Part shown: positions 18,110 to 27,613 of the stretch, one piece after another | Position numbering within the stretch: the stretch's first letter is position 1 | Layout: each line of letters opens with the position of its first letter | NCBI RefSeq assembly: GCF_023078495.1 | Contig: NZ_CP095742.1 | Coordinates: forward strand, 2,914,001-2,978,000 | Reading direction: 5' to 3' | DNA: 64,000 nucleotides | Origin: Luteibacter aegosomatissinici | GTDB taxonomy: Bacteria; Pseudomonadota; Gammaproteobacteria; Xanthomonadales; Rhodanobacteraceae | Notes under the pieces: generated by a model | Told to the model about the DNA's origin: nothing | The model's input: only the letters and a program-made list of their open reading frames with translations | Database searches by the model: none | Program-made: the position numbers and the translations under genes

Positions 18110-18799
18110 GCGGACTCCTCGTGCATGGTGCGCCGAACCTGCCCGAGGTCCGCCACGCGTCGAAGAGTTCCGGCGCTCCTCGCTGGCAAACCTCGACCGA
18201 GGTTTGCCCGTAGATGTCCGGGACGTCACCCTAGGCACAGACCTCGAAGAGCACCGTCATCATCGCGTCCATCGTGTCGTCCGGGGTCTCGTGATGAGAG
18301 CGTCTTGCGTCGACGAGCGCATGGAGCGCGGTCAGCCCGTCTTCGTCCGTCGCGTCGGGGGCGAGATCCCGCGGACTTTGCAGGAGCGAGGCGAGGAGGT
18401 TTGGTGCCCGGTCTCACACCACACGCGTGATGAGTTCACCGTCATCGATGTCGTCGTCCGAGTCCATCCCTGCCGCACTGAGTGCATCGAGCAGGACGGC
18501 CTCACGGTCGATACACCAGAGACGGCCGATGGCGTGCCCTGCCCACTCGCCGGCCCCGGGGCGCGACAGGTTCGCGCCATGTCGACTGAGCAGTTCGACA
18601 AAGGATGTCGGGTCGGGATGTGGGTTCGCGCTTTGCCAGGCGCGGATGAGGCACCCAGCGGATGGTCCTCCTGACCATCGACACCATGGACGTCGGCGCC
18701 GGATTCCAGCGCTTGGGTCATCGCGGCATGGTCGAGTGCTGCACAGGCACGGAAGAGGGTTTCGGTTGCACCGAAGGGTGCGGAATGTCGTCCTGACAT
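18110..18799 (-). pseudogene. ankyrin-repeat protein pseudogene
   Basis: The start at 18799 gives MSGRHSAPFGATETLFRACA and then ALDHAAMTQALESGADVHG, an ankyrin repeat. Near 18660 the frame changes: AGCLIRAWQSANPHPDPTSF continues, then VELLSRHGANLSRPGAGEW, another repeat. The same frame meets a TGA at about 18413 (ELITRVV then DRAPNLLASLLQ). It resumes with DEDGLTALHALVDARRSHHE, meets a TAG near 18233, and resumes again with GDVPDIYGQTSVEVCQRGAP. At least one frameshift and two in-frame stops thus interrupt a recognisable repeat protein. The 3' limit is uncertain. It was probably a cytosolic protein-binding factor. Confidence 0.75.
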
Positions 18800-18979
18800 C
18801 GTGGAGCTTCTTTGGGTTGTTTCACCATCCTGGCGTGGGTCCGGCATCTGTCAAGCGGGTGTCTGGTTTCCCCTACAGACAAGGGCATGCAGACATGGAT
18901 AATCAGCGTGACAGGCGGCCAAATGTCAACGACCAGACGGCCAGCGCAAGAATCATTCACCTGTCAGGAGAAACAGCCC

Positions 18980-19369
18980 ATGATCGATGGCACGTATCTG
19001 CACATCGAGGTCGACACGGTGACGAGCGTGCAAGGCGTCGTCATTGTCGCGTTTACCGAATGGACGGTACAGGTTATGAATGGAAATCAGAGCAAGAGGC
19101 TGGAACGTCGGGTCTTCCGGCTAAAGGGCCCCAACCAGAATTATGGTGGGAACCCACATGGCTCGGAGGACGACGCAAAGCAGGCGCGAGAAGAACTTCT
19201 TCGTGAAATGGCGGGCCAAGCGGGCTGGATGACCCTTTACTTCGTGGCTGACCAGGCAATGGTGACGCGAAAGTTTACCGGCGTCGTGCTCGTGGGCGAG
19301 GAAGGCGACGACCTGTCGGGGCTTCCAATCAAAGACATGGACTGGACGCCTCCTGGGCAAAGGCACTGA
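18980..19369 (+). CDS. hypothetical protein (129 aa)
   Basis: The ATG at 18980 has AGGAG nine bases upstream, ruling out the longer in-frame start at 18812. The protein is beta-rich at the start (YLHIEVDTVTSVQGVVIVAF, EWTVQVMNG), has a charged middle with an NPHGSEDDAKQAREELLREM helix, and ends in beta strands (TLYFVADQAMVTRKFTGVVL). No signal peptide or known motif. It converges on the gene ending at 19372 with a 2-base gap. Unrecognised. Confidence 0.7.
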   Translation: MIDGTYLHIEVDTVTSVQGVVIVAFTEWTVQVMNGNQSKRLERRVFRLKGPNQNYGGNPHGSEDDAKQAREELLREMAGQAGWMTLYFVADQAMVTRKFTGVVLVGEEGDDLSGLPIKDMDWTPPGQRH

Positions 19370-19371
19370 AC

Positions 19372-20115
19372 CTACAGCCGCCGAGGTCTGCCTGCGTGTT
19401 GCGTCGAGGGCCACAATGCGGAAAACCTCTCGGCGGTGGAACGGTTGATCTCGTCGATGAGACGATGGGCAACACCAGGATGACGTGGCGACATTCCATC
19501 GACATCGTCAAGCTCGGGAATGTGCACAGCCATGATGCTCGACGCAGCCCGCCATCCACTCTCGCTCAGGTATCCGCCATCATGCCGGAGCAACCAGGCC
19601 GGTTCACCAAATACGCACCTTGCCCATGCCGACATGAAGCCGGGAACGTTGAAGCAGGAGCCTGTATTGTTCATGTCGAGCGCGGCGCGAATGTCGTCGA
19701 TATCCGCCGCGTCCATCGATGGTACCGTTCTGCGAAGGCGGTACACGAGCTCGAACGTCCAGAGCCGTGCGGCCCATTCCCGCTCGGTACCCCGCCTGAC
19801 GTCATCCATGTCCGTGAAGTAATGCGGAGGGCTATCCATATGACCGGCATTGACAACGATCGCCTGGCCAGGCTGCAACGCATGCTCCGGGGGAAGACGC
19901 CGCAGGTCGCGACCAGCCGCGCCAAGCAGCGACAGCAGCGTCGCCTCTGAAAGAAAACAGGGTGTCCGGTCCTCCTGCCACCAGGTCGATCGAAATCCAT
20001 TGCTCGCAAGGGGATCGCAGGGCATTTCGATTCGTACCGCCACGTCGTCCAGTGGGCAATGGGGACGCCAGTCGGCCGGGGCGACCCGCGTTCCGGTGCG
20101 CGCCGACTCAGCCAT
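19372..20115 (-). CDS. hypothetical protein (247 aa)
   Basis: A soluble protein of unknown family. Notable segments are DVAVRIEMPCDPLASNGF, VNAGHMDSPPHYFTDMDDV, WTFELVYRLRRTVPSMDAAD and AHRLIDEINRSTAERFSALW. The choice of start is between GTG 20121 and ATG 20115; the GGGG site sits 11 bases from the ATG, which I prefer. The protein ends in a basic tail (STQHAGRPRRL). It shares direction with the next gene upstream, 99 bases away, so co-transcription is possible. It appears intact. Confidence 0.7.
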   Translation of the reverse strand: MAESARTGTRVAPADWRPHCPLDDVAVRIEMPCDPLASNGFRSTWWQEDRTPCFLSEATLLSLLGAAGRDLRRLPPEHALQPGQAIVVNAGHMDSPPHYFTDMDDVRRGTEREWAARLWTFELVYRLRRTVPSMDAADIDDIRAALDMNNTGSCFNVPGFMSAWARCVFGEPAWLLRHDGGYLSESGWRAASSIMAVHIPELDDVDGMSPRHPGVAHRLIDEINRSTAERFSALWPSTQHAGRPRRL

Positions 20116-20214
20116 TGTCACGCTGCCCCGGGCAACACGTCATACGCAACCAACACCAGCAGCCGCGCGATGTGCAGGTCAGGATGGAGGGTAGCGATGG
20201 CCCGACCCGACGTG

Positions 20215-20646
20215 TCACGGGCCCTCCCCCACCCCATCAAACCCGCAGAGCACCAGCACACGACGGACATGTTTTTCCTCCCACACCGCGTCTGGCCAGC
20301 AGGTGTGGTAACGCGTGCGCAAGTCCGTCACGAGGGCGCGGGCCATGTCGATGTCGACCATGGGCGTGGCGTCATCGTCAAAGGCCGGGATGGGAAAGCC
20401 CCGCTTCCACATCTTTCGCAGATCATTGAACGCCATGCCGATGAGGTCGTTCGATGGATTGGCGATGACAAGCTTGACCAAGGTGCGCAGACGGTCGCGC
20501 TCGACGTCGCGTGCAAGGCCTGGGTCGATGGCGAGGAAGGTCAGGACCGTGCGGCCGATGGGCTGGAGGTTGCCGAGTGCAATGACCGTGCCCGGGTCAG
20601 AAGACCCAAACGGATCGGCGCGATGCTGGAGATGGAGAATGTCCAC
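20215..20646 (-). CDS. hypothetical protein, coupled to small upstream ORF (143 aa)
   Basis: The GTG at 20646 has GGGGAGGA about eight bases upstream and is clearly the start. The longer ATG frame begins inside the preceding small gene and is rejected. The protein opens DILHLQHRADPFGSSDPGT, then VIALGNLQPIGRTVLTFLA, and a helical part (LVIANPSNDLIGMAFNDLRK), ending in ALVTDLRTRYHTCWPDAVW. Family unknown. Its start lies one base after the stop of the 55-residue ORF, so the two are translationally coupled. The composition suits a compact cytosolic protein. Confidence 0.72.
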   Translation of the reverse strand: MDILHLQHRADPFGSSDPGTVIALGNLQPIGRTVLTFLAIDPGLARDVERDRLRTLVKLVIANPSNDLIGMAFNDLRKMWKRGFPIPAFDDDATPMVDIDMARALVTDLRTRYHTCWPDAVWEEKHVRRVLVLCGFDGVGEGP

Positions 20647-20647
20647 G

Positions 20648-20815
20648 TCAGGTCCTCCCCGGTGCGGGGGGCCAGGTGCAGGAGACACGGGTCCGGGGAC
20701 CAGCGGATGGGTGCGTGACGACGCCCGTGAAGACGTCGATGGTCTTCACAAAAAGGCGGGATGGGCCGAAATTCCGGGCGTTGCGCGATGGGTTCAACAG
20801 AGGTTGGGGTCGCAT
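20648..20815 (-). CDS. small upstream ORF (55 aa)
   Basis: The ATG at 20815 has AGGAGA nine bases upstream. The product, starting MRPQPLLNPSRNARNFGPS and containing RLFVKTIDVFTGVVTHP, is short, basic and Pro-rich. Its stop lies one base before the GTG of the next gene, so translation of the second likely depends on this ORF. It may be a true small protein or only a coupling leader. Confidence 0.55.
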   Translation of the reverse strand: MRPQPLLNPSRNARNFGPSRLFVKTIDVFTGVVTHPSAGPRTRVSCTWPPAPGRT

Positions 20816-20954
20816 CTTAGTGTTCTCCTGGGATGAGGATTGGGAGGGAAATTCACAGGGTTGGGTCCGGAAATGGAACGGACCCGATTGCGGATAAATC
20901 CCTGATCCCAAAGCTCTTCACAGATCGGTTTCAAGCGACATTAGAACGGGAGAC

Positions 20955-22063
20955 ATGCGTCTTTTCACACCCGAAGAGATGAGTCTGGCGGGGGATTGGC
21001 GTCCGACAGCCATGGCCCGACACTGCAATTCCGGGAGGGGATCACGGCAGCCCTGTCATCGAGTTCGGGATCGCTCCAACGTTGAACACTGGCGAGCCCT
21101 GACAGAGAATCCCATCAGCAGACCATCGGCGCACCGGTATGGAGCAGCCTTGAAAACCGAACTCTCACCGCTGACCGGATTCGATCCACCCGTGCTCCAC
21201 GCCCTGAACGCCGTTGACAACAGTGCGTCGATGCATGCCGAGCACGATCTTCTCCCGCCCGGCCAGCTGTTCCATCGGGTGTTCGTCCGCGTGGTCGAGA
21301 CCGGTGCTCGCCTTGCCAACCAGGCAAGACAGGCAGTCTCGTCGCACGAAACGCCGACGCACGATGAGCAGGATGCGGCACTCCGGGATACCTTGCTCGC
21401 GTTCCTGCATTCGCTGGCAGGCTATCTAGAGGCCTGCCGGTCCGTCATTGTGTGCCTTGCACCAAATGGCAAGGATCGTGAGCGGATGTTTGCATCCTTC
21501 CGCAGGTCCATCGCGCAGTACCACGCGCACGTGATGATGCTCATCAACCACATCAAGCACCGCCACCGCATGCTGCGCACCGTTTACGGGCTCTGGCTGG
21601 CGGCGGCATGGTCGGCTACACGCTCGAAGCTCCCGCCGGCAGTGGCGTCATCGGGCAAGACACCGCACTCCATGCACCCAACACCGCGTTTTCCCTCAAC
21701 CGGGACCTCCGCTTGCATGCTTGCCACATCTATCTTGCCGCTGCTGCGCTGAAATCTGCCCTTTCGCTCGGCGACGTGCCGCCCACGGGCGAGCCGACCG
21801 CTCGTGCAGCGTCGCGGGCGGCGGGCCACTTCCTTGCGTCGGTCGCCGCCGTGCCCCTCCACCTGTTCCCAGACGAGACGAGCATGCCGCTCCCCGACGT
21901 GCGCGTCGGGCCCGACGACGTGGCCCGCCTCAAGTATCCAGCGCCGTTTCCCCCTGGTGTGCGCAAGACGCCCGTCAAACGTTTTACCCTCCGCTTCGAG
22001 GCAGCCACCGGGATGTCCTATGTCATGCCCTACCTTGCCCGACGCGATTACACGAAGCGCTGA
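20955..22063 (+). pseudogene. frameshifted hypothetical protein (about 369 aa if restored)
   Basis: The ATG at 20955 has a GGGAG site. The first part runs through LLPPGQLFHRVFVRVVETGA, SLAGYLEACRSVIVCLAPNG and HIKHRHRMLRTVYGLW near 21597. In the next frame the sequence continues GGGMVGYTLEAPAGSGVIGQ, AFSLNRDLRLHACHIYLAA and PVKRFTLRFEAATGMSY to 22063. Adding one base near 21598 joins them smoothly. The natural gene probably encodes one soluble protein of unknown family. It is the first of several same-strand genes leading to the 22-24 kb operon. A sequencing error is as likely as real decay. Confidence 0.6.
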
Positions 22064-22237
22064 GCGTATCTGGTAGCCGCGGGGACGGTGGCGTCTGTCG
22101 CCGAACGCCCCCTCCGGGGAAGGACTGTGGTCATGCTATTGTCCGCGCCAGCACCCGGCCGCAGTCGCAGGCTTTGGGATCAAGACAAGGCTCAATGAGT
22201 GGCGCCGGGGCCGGCCAGCACACCACAGGGAGGAGAC

Positions 22238-23278
22238 ATGGGATTTCTCGGACATGACGAGAGCGGGCTGTCCATCAAGGCCATGAGCCTTCACGTCGTC
22301 GGCGTGCCGTTGACCGACTTTGTCCCGGAAAAAGCATTCGACGACGTTTCGGAGGAAGCGTTCTTTCTGACCCGCATCGTCGAGAACGATGCTGATGCCA
22401 TCTTTTCCTTCGTTGACGGAAGCACCACCCGGGAGCTGCTTGAGAGCATGACCGGCGGGACCCTTCCCTTCGAGGAGGGTGCGCAGCGCCTCGCACGCGC
22501 CTTCAACACCGCGCATGTGGCCACGAGCCGCGACGGCGCATTCTTCGTCATCGACCTTGAGGTCGCGGACGGTTCACGCATTTACTGTCTCATCAAATAC
22601 GACTACAGCGAGGCGGTGGTCCGTCGGCAGGTAAAGGGAAAGCAGCAGCTGCGAAAACTTGTCCAGGCGTTTGTGACCGACAAGAAAGCCGTGCAGAAGA
22701 TCTGTCTCATCCGGGCGACGGACGACGGTGTGCAAGCCTCGGTCGCGGCGCGGGACCGGATGCGCCCTGCGCCAGAACTGAGCGATTACTTTTACGATTT
22801 CCTCGGCGTGTCCCGTGAACGCACGGATGCTGACTTGACCAAGGCCGTCTTGAATGTCGCGCGGCTCGTGCTCCAGGAGCAAAAAGCGAATCTGGGCGAC
22901 CGCTCGGTGGCCATTGCAATGGGTGAGTTCGAAAACGCGTTGAGGCTTCGCCCCACGGTTGATGCCGAAGTCGTCGGGGAGATTCTCCTCGGCGTCCTTG
23001 GCAACCCGGACGATGAGAAACTGCAGAGCGCCGTTGGCCGGTCCGTTGACCGGAAATTCGAGTCCGCGCGACTGCACGGGCTCGGTTTCAAGCCGGACCC
23101 TTCCGCATTGAAGACGCCCAAGTCAGTCAAGCTCGAAACCGAGGAAGGCGTCGTCGTCCGCTACAGCCAGCGCGCAGGCGAGACGCTCGTGCGCCGCGAG
23201 AAGAAACCAGGTGGTGGGGAAACCATCACCATCGAGACTGATGCAGCGGTCCGGGAAACCGTGACCAAGGTTGGCTGA
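22238..23278 (+). CDS. nucleoid-associated (NA37/NdpA-like) protein (346 aa)
   Basis: The ATG at 22238 follows a strong GGAGGAG site, so the longer GTG frame is rejected. Features recall the NA37 nucleoid-associated family: an N-terminal beta part (IKAMSLHVVGVPLTDF), a segment FVTDKKAVQKICLIRATDD, and YFYDFLGVSRERTDADLTKA, which mirrors the FxxDFLG region of NdpA. The C-terminus is charged and beta-rich (LETEEGVVVRYSQRAGE). Family members bind DNA; the substrate here is unknown. Its stop is two bases before the next ATG, whose product has C-terminal membrane helices, so they likely act as one DNA-sensing and membrane system. That is inference. Confidence 0.65.
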   Translation: MGFLGHDESGLSIKAMSLHVVGVPLTDFVPEKAFDDVSEEAFFLTRIVENDADAIFSFVDGSTTRELLESMTGGTLPFEEGAQRLARAFNTAHVATSRDGAFFVIDLEVADGSRIYCLIKYDYSEAVVRRQVKGKQQLRKLVQAFVTDKKAVQKICLIRATDDGVQASVAARDRMRPAPELSDYFYDFLGVSRERTDADLTKAVLNVARLVLQEQKANLGDRSVAIAMGEFENALRLRPTVDAEVVGEILLGVLGNPDDEKLQSAVGRSVDRKFESARLHGLGFKPDPSALKTPKSVKLETEEGVVVRYSQRAGETLVRREKKPGGGETITIETDAAVRETVTKVG

Positions 23279-23280
23279 CC

Positions 23281-24591
23281 ATGTCCATGCCCGACCTCGG
23301 TGCGCTCATCAATGCGGTGCAAGCGGAAGGCAACTGCCTCGCCCGCGAAACGTGGAGCAGCGTACTCGTCTCGGGCCTGGATGAGGACATTGCCCGCTCG
23401 ATGGCTGGTCTGGCGACCATCGCAGGGTGCCGCTTTGCCATTGTCGACAGTGCAGACAATGACCTGGACGTTGGCGAGATTGATGCCTTCGGAGGGCCAT
23501 ACCGAATCAGCATCGCCAAGGACGATACGGCAGACGTTGGGTGGATCCTCACCGTCCGTGCGATCGAGCCCCTGCTGCTTGAGACGAGCGACCGCAGCGT
23601 TGTCCGTATTGCCGGCCTGAGCGCCCCGGTGGTGGCGCACGGCCTTACGCTATTGCCGTGGGAAGATGCCGTCTCAGCCGCCATCCACCCGACACCGAGT
23701 GGTGTTCTCAAAAGCCCGAGGTCCTTTGTCCGCGAGTACGGCGACCGGCGCCTTGCACCAGCATCCATCGCTCCCTGGGTGCTTTCGACTCCCATCTGGC
23801 TCGAAGACGCGATCTTCCCGCGCTGGGCAGCGGTTGCCACGTCGCAATGCCTGACGGCGCTCGGCAACGAAGTGGATCAGGGATCGTCGGCCGTCGTGTT
23901 CAAGGGACCGCCGCGCGGCTTGCTGACTGTCCCCACCGGCATTGTCGACGAGAGGTTCTTCCTGGCCGTCCAGGCGTGCGCGGCCTGGGTTTACGAGACG
24001 CCGACGGAAACGGAAATGCGCCATCCGCTGATGTCCGCTGAAATTGCACGGTTCTCGTCAGTCGATGGGACAATTGCAGCAAGCTCCGACACGTTCGCCC
24101 GATCGCTTGACGGTGCCCGCCTTGCCTATGATCTTGGCATGTCCAAGCTCAGCAGTGACACGCTCAAGATGCTGACGGATCTTCGAAAAAGTGTTCTCGA
24201 TGAGTCCACCAAGGTTGCCGACAGCACGCGCCAGCTGGTGGCTTCCGTTGCCACAACACTGTCTGTGGGCGTCGGCCTTGTTGCCGCCAAGGTGGGCACT
24301 AGGGCCGACGGTCGCATCATCGGGGCCATTGCCGTCATCGCGTCTGCGTACGTTGCGGCCATCGTATGGTCGGGTTTTCGCTCAATCCGGCTGCAAGACG
24401 CAATACGGTTGCAGTGGAAGCCGCGAACCTACGGATTCATTTCCTCGGACAGCTACGCGAGCCTTGTTGACACTCCTGCCCGGGACGCCGCCGCCGCGTA
24501 CGGCAGCATCGCCAGGATTTCGCTGTTACTGACCGCGCTCATGTTGCTGGTGGTCGTCTGGTCGATAGCCTCATTCCCGGGAGAGCCCTAG
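23281..24591 (+). CDS. membrane protein coupled to NA37-like gene (436 aa)
   Basis: The start ATG lies two bases after the upstream stop. The first 300 residues are soluble with no recognised domain (ARETWSSVLVSGLDEDIARS, RFFLAVQACAAWVYETP). The last 120 contain three hydrophobic segments: VASVATTLSVGVGLVAAKVG, IIGAIAVIASAYVAAIVWSG and ISLLLTALMLLVVVWSIASF. This layout, a large cytosolic domain with membrane helices at the C-terminus, is common in membrane-disrupting effectors, but no known effector domain is visible. It is coupled to a DNA-binding-type partner. Function unknown. Confidence 0.72.
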   Translation: MSMPDLGALINAVQAEGNCLARETWSSVLVSGLDEDIARSMAGLATIAGCRFAIVDSADNDLDVGEIDAFGGPYRISIAKDDTADVGWILTVRAIEPLLLETSDRSVVRIAGLSAPVVAHGLTLLPWEDAVSAAIHPTPSGVLKSPRSFVREYGDRRLAPASIAPWVLSTPIWLEDAIFPRWAAVATSQCLTALGNEVDQGSSAVVFKGPPRGLLTVPTGIVDERFFLAVQACAAWVYETPTETEMRHPLMSAEIARFSSVDGTIAASSDTFARSLDGARLAYDLGMSKLSSDTLKMLTDLRKSVLDESTKVADSTRQLVASVATTLSVGVGLVAAKVGTRADGRIIGAIAVIASAYVAAIVWSGFRSIRLQDAIRLQWKPRTYGFISSDSYASLVDTPARDAAAAYGSIARISLLLTALMLLVVVWSIASFPGEP

Positions 24592-24947
24592 CGATTCGCC
24601 CCTCGCTGGCCTGGCCATCCAGGCGCCTTTTCCCATCGACCAGGGATCGGTTGTTCGTCCGGTGCAGATGAGCGGGATTGGCGACGGGTGTTTCGTCAAC
24701 GTGATGCGCCGGCGCGCGGCGGCAGCAGATAGTTGCGGACCCGGTCACCCGCCTCCCGCAAGTCTCCGGGTACCCGCGCTTTCCATGCGCAATGCACGTC
24801 CGCGTGAATTCGGTTCCACTCAGGAGATTAACGCGGAAGCAGTGCCGATCGCACCCAGCTGCATACATCACGCAGGGCCCACGCGCCCGTACCATCAAGA
24901 ATTCCTGCCCGGTGCCGATAAACTCCCGTCCCCCTCAAGCACGATCC
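24592..24947. other. intergenic stretch, nothing recognised
   Basis: The frame of the following gene stays open back to about 24792, but that part is basic and unlike protein. No terminator or promoter is obvious. Confidence 0.4.
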
Positions 24948-25589
24948 ATGAACCGACCCTTCCAGACCGGTGCCGGCACACCGACCTTACTTGCCCAGAT
25001 GGCCGCTGTTGCTACGGCGTGCATCACTGGGACATGGATCTTTGCCGTGTATTTCCAGTCCAACGAGCTGGCCGGCTACAAGGCAAGCCAGGAGCTGAAC
25101 CTGCCGGCCCGCATCCAGCAACTCGGCGACGCGGCCAATGCCCTGCAATTGTCCGCCTCGGAGCGCCAGAGCCTTGCTGCTTTCCAGGCGCTGCCAATGC
25201 AGCTCAATGCCCTGCAAGGACAACTCGCTGCCGGAAAAACGGAAATCGAAAACCTGCAGCGCGTGCTATCCGACCGCACGGCGGAGCGCGACGTACTGAC
25301 CAGCAAAATTGCCAAGCTCGTAGGCAGCGGCAAGCACTTGAAAGTCGAGTTTGCTCATTCCGCCTACCTCATCCCGAACGAGCTTTTCCTGGGTGTCAGA
25401 GGATACCTGGCGTACGGCGCCTGCAGCGTTGTGGTCGGCAACCAGGCCCACAGCATGACGGTCGGCGAGCGGGTCGGCGGAACCGATGGTGGCTATGACT
25501 GGCATCTCGACATGACGCAAATCGACGACGATGGCTGCGATTTTTCCTTTACCGCGCAGGAACACAAGGTCGAAAAGCCGCCGGCCTGA
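24948..25589 (+). CDS. single-pass membrane protein with coiled coil (213 aa)
   Basis: Residues 15-39 form one membrane segment (TLLAQMAAVATACITGTWIF). A helical region about 45-125 follows, with heptad-like spacing (NALQGQLAAGKTEIENLQRV) and likely coiled coil. The last 80 residues form a compact beta-rich domain (SAYLIPNELFLGVRGYLAY, CDFSFTAQEHKVEKP). I start it at the ATG at 24948; upstream residues of the same frame look non-coding. The ribosome site is weak. It lies between the NA37 operon and the DUF4238 gene on the same strand. Function unknown; the outer or periplasmic side is likely for the C-terminus. Confidence 0.72.
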   Translation: MNRPFQTGAGTPTLLAQMAAVATACITGTWIFAVYFQSNELAGYKASQELNLPARIQQLGDAANALQLSASERQSLAAFQALPMQLNALQGQLAAGKTEIENLQRVLSDRTAERDVLTSKIAKLVGSGKHLKVEFAHSAYLIPNELFLGVRGYLAYGACSVVVGNQAHSMTVGERVGGTDGGYDWHLDMTQIDDDGCDFSFTAQEHKVEKPPA

Positions 25590-25727
25590 TGCCTGCATGG
25601 TGCCAGGGACAAGCGGCGGGACTGCCCCAGAGACGCTTGGGACCGCCGTGTGTCGACGTGCGGATGCCGTCGTATGATTACCTTCCCCGTTCCCACTCGC
25701 CCGGCTCATGAACAGGGGTTGTTCCGG

Positions 25728-26909
25728 GTGAGCCCGCATACCCCGACCACCGTGTACGGACGCATCGCCTTGGACAACCGCAACAGAAACCAGCATTACG
25801 TCCCCAAGTATTACTTTCGCTGTTTCTCACTCGACGAAAAGAGCATCCAGCTGATGCTGCGAAAGACAGGCAAGGTCGTTCCAAAACCGGCCTCAATTGA
25901 CAAGCAGTCGTCCGATTGGTGGTTTTACGGGGACGCTGCGACCGAGGATGCGATGAGTGCGTTCGATGGTCCGTACTCGGAGAACCACCAGTTCATTGTA
26001 TCGGCGCTGGACGGCGGCCGTCCGGCTGCCATTACAGCTGAGCACCGTTTGGTTCTTTTGCGGAACATGCTGCTCCAACGGCGGCGCACGCTCGCAGAAC
26101 GGGAGGCCGAGCGCGGTGTGCATACCTTCGTCAGGGACGCCCTTGCGCCACAGTTGACGGCCCCGGGCATCGACGAATCCGGATGCCCGCCCGAAGCGGC
26201 CGAGGCGCTTCGAACCATGTTTGCGATCATGACAAAAAAGCTCGACGACCCCCGCCCCTTTCAAATGACCAAAATCGCCGCCGCGCAGGACGACGCAAAT
26301 GCGCTTGCGGATCTCACCATGGTGTTTCTGGAGAACGACACGCCGCGCCCCTTCATCTTCGGCGATGCACCCGTCGTCTACGCAAACGCGGCACTGTGCG
26401 ACCGGGAGATGTCACTGCTCAATGAATCGAGCCTCGGTCTGCAGGTCTTTTTTCCTTTGAGCCCGCGATGGGCGGTGATGCTCTATGACCCGGAAACGTA
26501 CGATGTCCAGACCGAGGGCAATGGTCTGCTCGTGATGCTCACGGATGAAACCGACGTCAGCGAACTCAACAAGCTCCAGATCCATGAGGCGCATCAAAGC
26601 ATCTACTTCCACGATGCCGCCAATGCAACCTATGTCGCCTCTCTCTGGGCCTCGGCTGCGCCCGGGGAGAAGAGGGGCAAAACAGTGGAACGTCTGCCGC
26701 AGTTGACGCCGGGTGGGCGCTACTTGCGGGATGTCAACGCGATTGTCGACCCCGAGCCTTCCTTCCATCCCACCCTGGGGTTCGTCTCTCTTCGTGACTT
26801 CTCTGGGAGCCGGATGCCTTATCGGGCCGCGCACTGGATTGGGACCGGCGACGATACGCCGCCGAGCCTCAACGCATTTGTTGACAGGAAGCCATGGCGC
26901 AACGCCTAA
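25728..26909 (+). CDS. DUF4238 family protein (393 aa)
   Basis: The hallmark of DUF4238 is clear: NRNQHYVPKYYFRCFSLDEK near the N-terminus, then WWFYGDAATEDAMSAFDGPY and a helical middle (LLRNMLLQRRRTLAEREAER). RPFIFGDAPVVYANAAL and a C-terminal LQIHEAHQSIYFHDAANATY are also typical. The family is known only by number. It often occurs in accessory islands, including defence regions, from memory. GTG 25728, with a GGGG about 10 bases upstream, is my preferred start; an ATG at 25674 is possible. The neighbours are orphan genes on both sides. The gene is intact. Confidence 0.85.
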   Translation: MSPHTPTTVYGRIALDNRNRNQHYVPKYYFRCFSLDEKSIQLMLRKTGKVVPKPASIDKQSSDWWFYGDAATEDAMSAFDGPYSENHQFIVSALDGGRPAAITAEHRLVLLRNMLLQRRRTLAEREAERGVHTFVRDALAPQLTAPGIDESGCPPEAAEALRTMFAIMTKKLDDPRPFQMTKIAAAQDDANALADLTMVFLENDTPRPFIFGDAPVVYANAALCDREMSLLNESSLGLQVFFPLSPRWAVMLYDPETYDVQTEGNGLLVMLTDETDVSELNKLQIHEAHQSIYFHDAANATYVASLWASAAPGEKRGKTVERLPQLTPGGRYLRDVNAIVDPEPSFHPTLGFVSLRDFSGSRMPYRAAHWIGTGDDTPPSLNAFVDRKPWRNA

Positions 26910-27192
26910 CGAGCGTTTGAGCCCCTGGGTCGCGCCCGAAACTGGGCGCCGCCTCTTGTGCATCCAAGGGGTGGTCTACGATGGGGCGAAGGAGCGATGA
27001 CTTGTCGTCGACACAAGGCGCCCATGGCCAAAAGGCAATGCCGCCAGACGACATGCACGGCCCTGCTGGCCTGCGTTCTACACGTGCTGAACCGCGTGTT
27101 CGAACGCGAAGGAACACCAATCAAGCCGAACATCTCGTTGGAAAACTCGCCTGGTCACCCTGCGGCATCGCAACTCCGATCCGTCGGCTCTG

Positions 27193-27609
27193 TCAGGAGA
27201 AAAACAGCGCCGGGCTGATGTCAAAGCGCTGGCTCAACGCAATGATGTGGTCCTTGGTCAGGTTCCGCTCGCGGCGATTGAGAATGCGTGACACAAGGGA
27301 CTTTCCGCCGATTTCCGGCAGATCCGCCACACCCAGGTTGTGCTGTTCCATCAGAACGCGCAGCACATCCACGTCGTCAAGGGCCGCGAGACCGGCATTG
27401 AAGGCAGAGAATTCCTCCGCCTCATCTTCCCAGCGACGAATGGCAGTTGCCACGACCGAGATAAGCACCTCATTGGCCTCAATGTCAGCGAAAAGCTCAT
27501 CGACCAACGCCAACGCCTGCTCGTACTCGGCCTGGTTGGAAATATGTCCGATAAACGGCGCTTCATCGAGCAGTGAATGCGCCTTTTCGATGATGGCGGC
27601 GAATGCCAT
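27193..27609 (-). CDS. higA: HigA-type antitoxin (138 aa)
   Basis: The C-terminal half is an XRE-type helix-turn-helix (LGVADLPEIGGKSLVSRILN, RRERNLTKDHIIALSQRFDI), typical of HigA antitoxins that follow a HigB of the PF09907 kind. The N-terminal 60 residues (AFAAIIEKAHSLLDE, NQAEYEQALALVDELFADIE) are the usual toxin-binding segment of this family. The start lies four bases after the HigB stop. It would neutralise HigB and bind the promoter region upstream of higB. Intact. Confidence 0.92.
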   Translation of the reverse strand: MAFAAIIEKAHSLLDEAPFIGHISNQAEYEQALALVDELFADIEANEVLISVVATAIRRWEDEAEEFSAFNAGLAALDDVDVLRVLMEQHNLGVADLPEIGGKSLVSRILNRRERNLTKDHIIALSQRFDISPALFFS

Positions 27610-27613
27610 GGTG

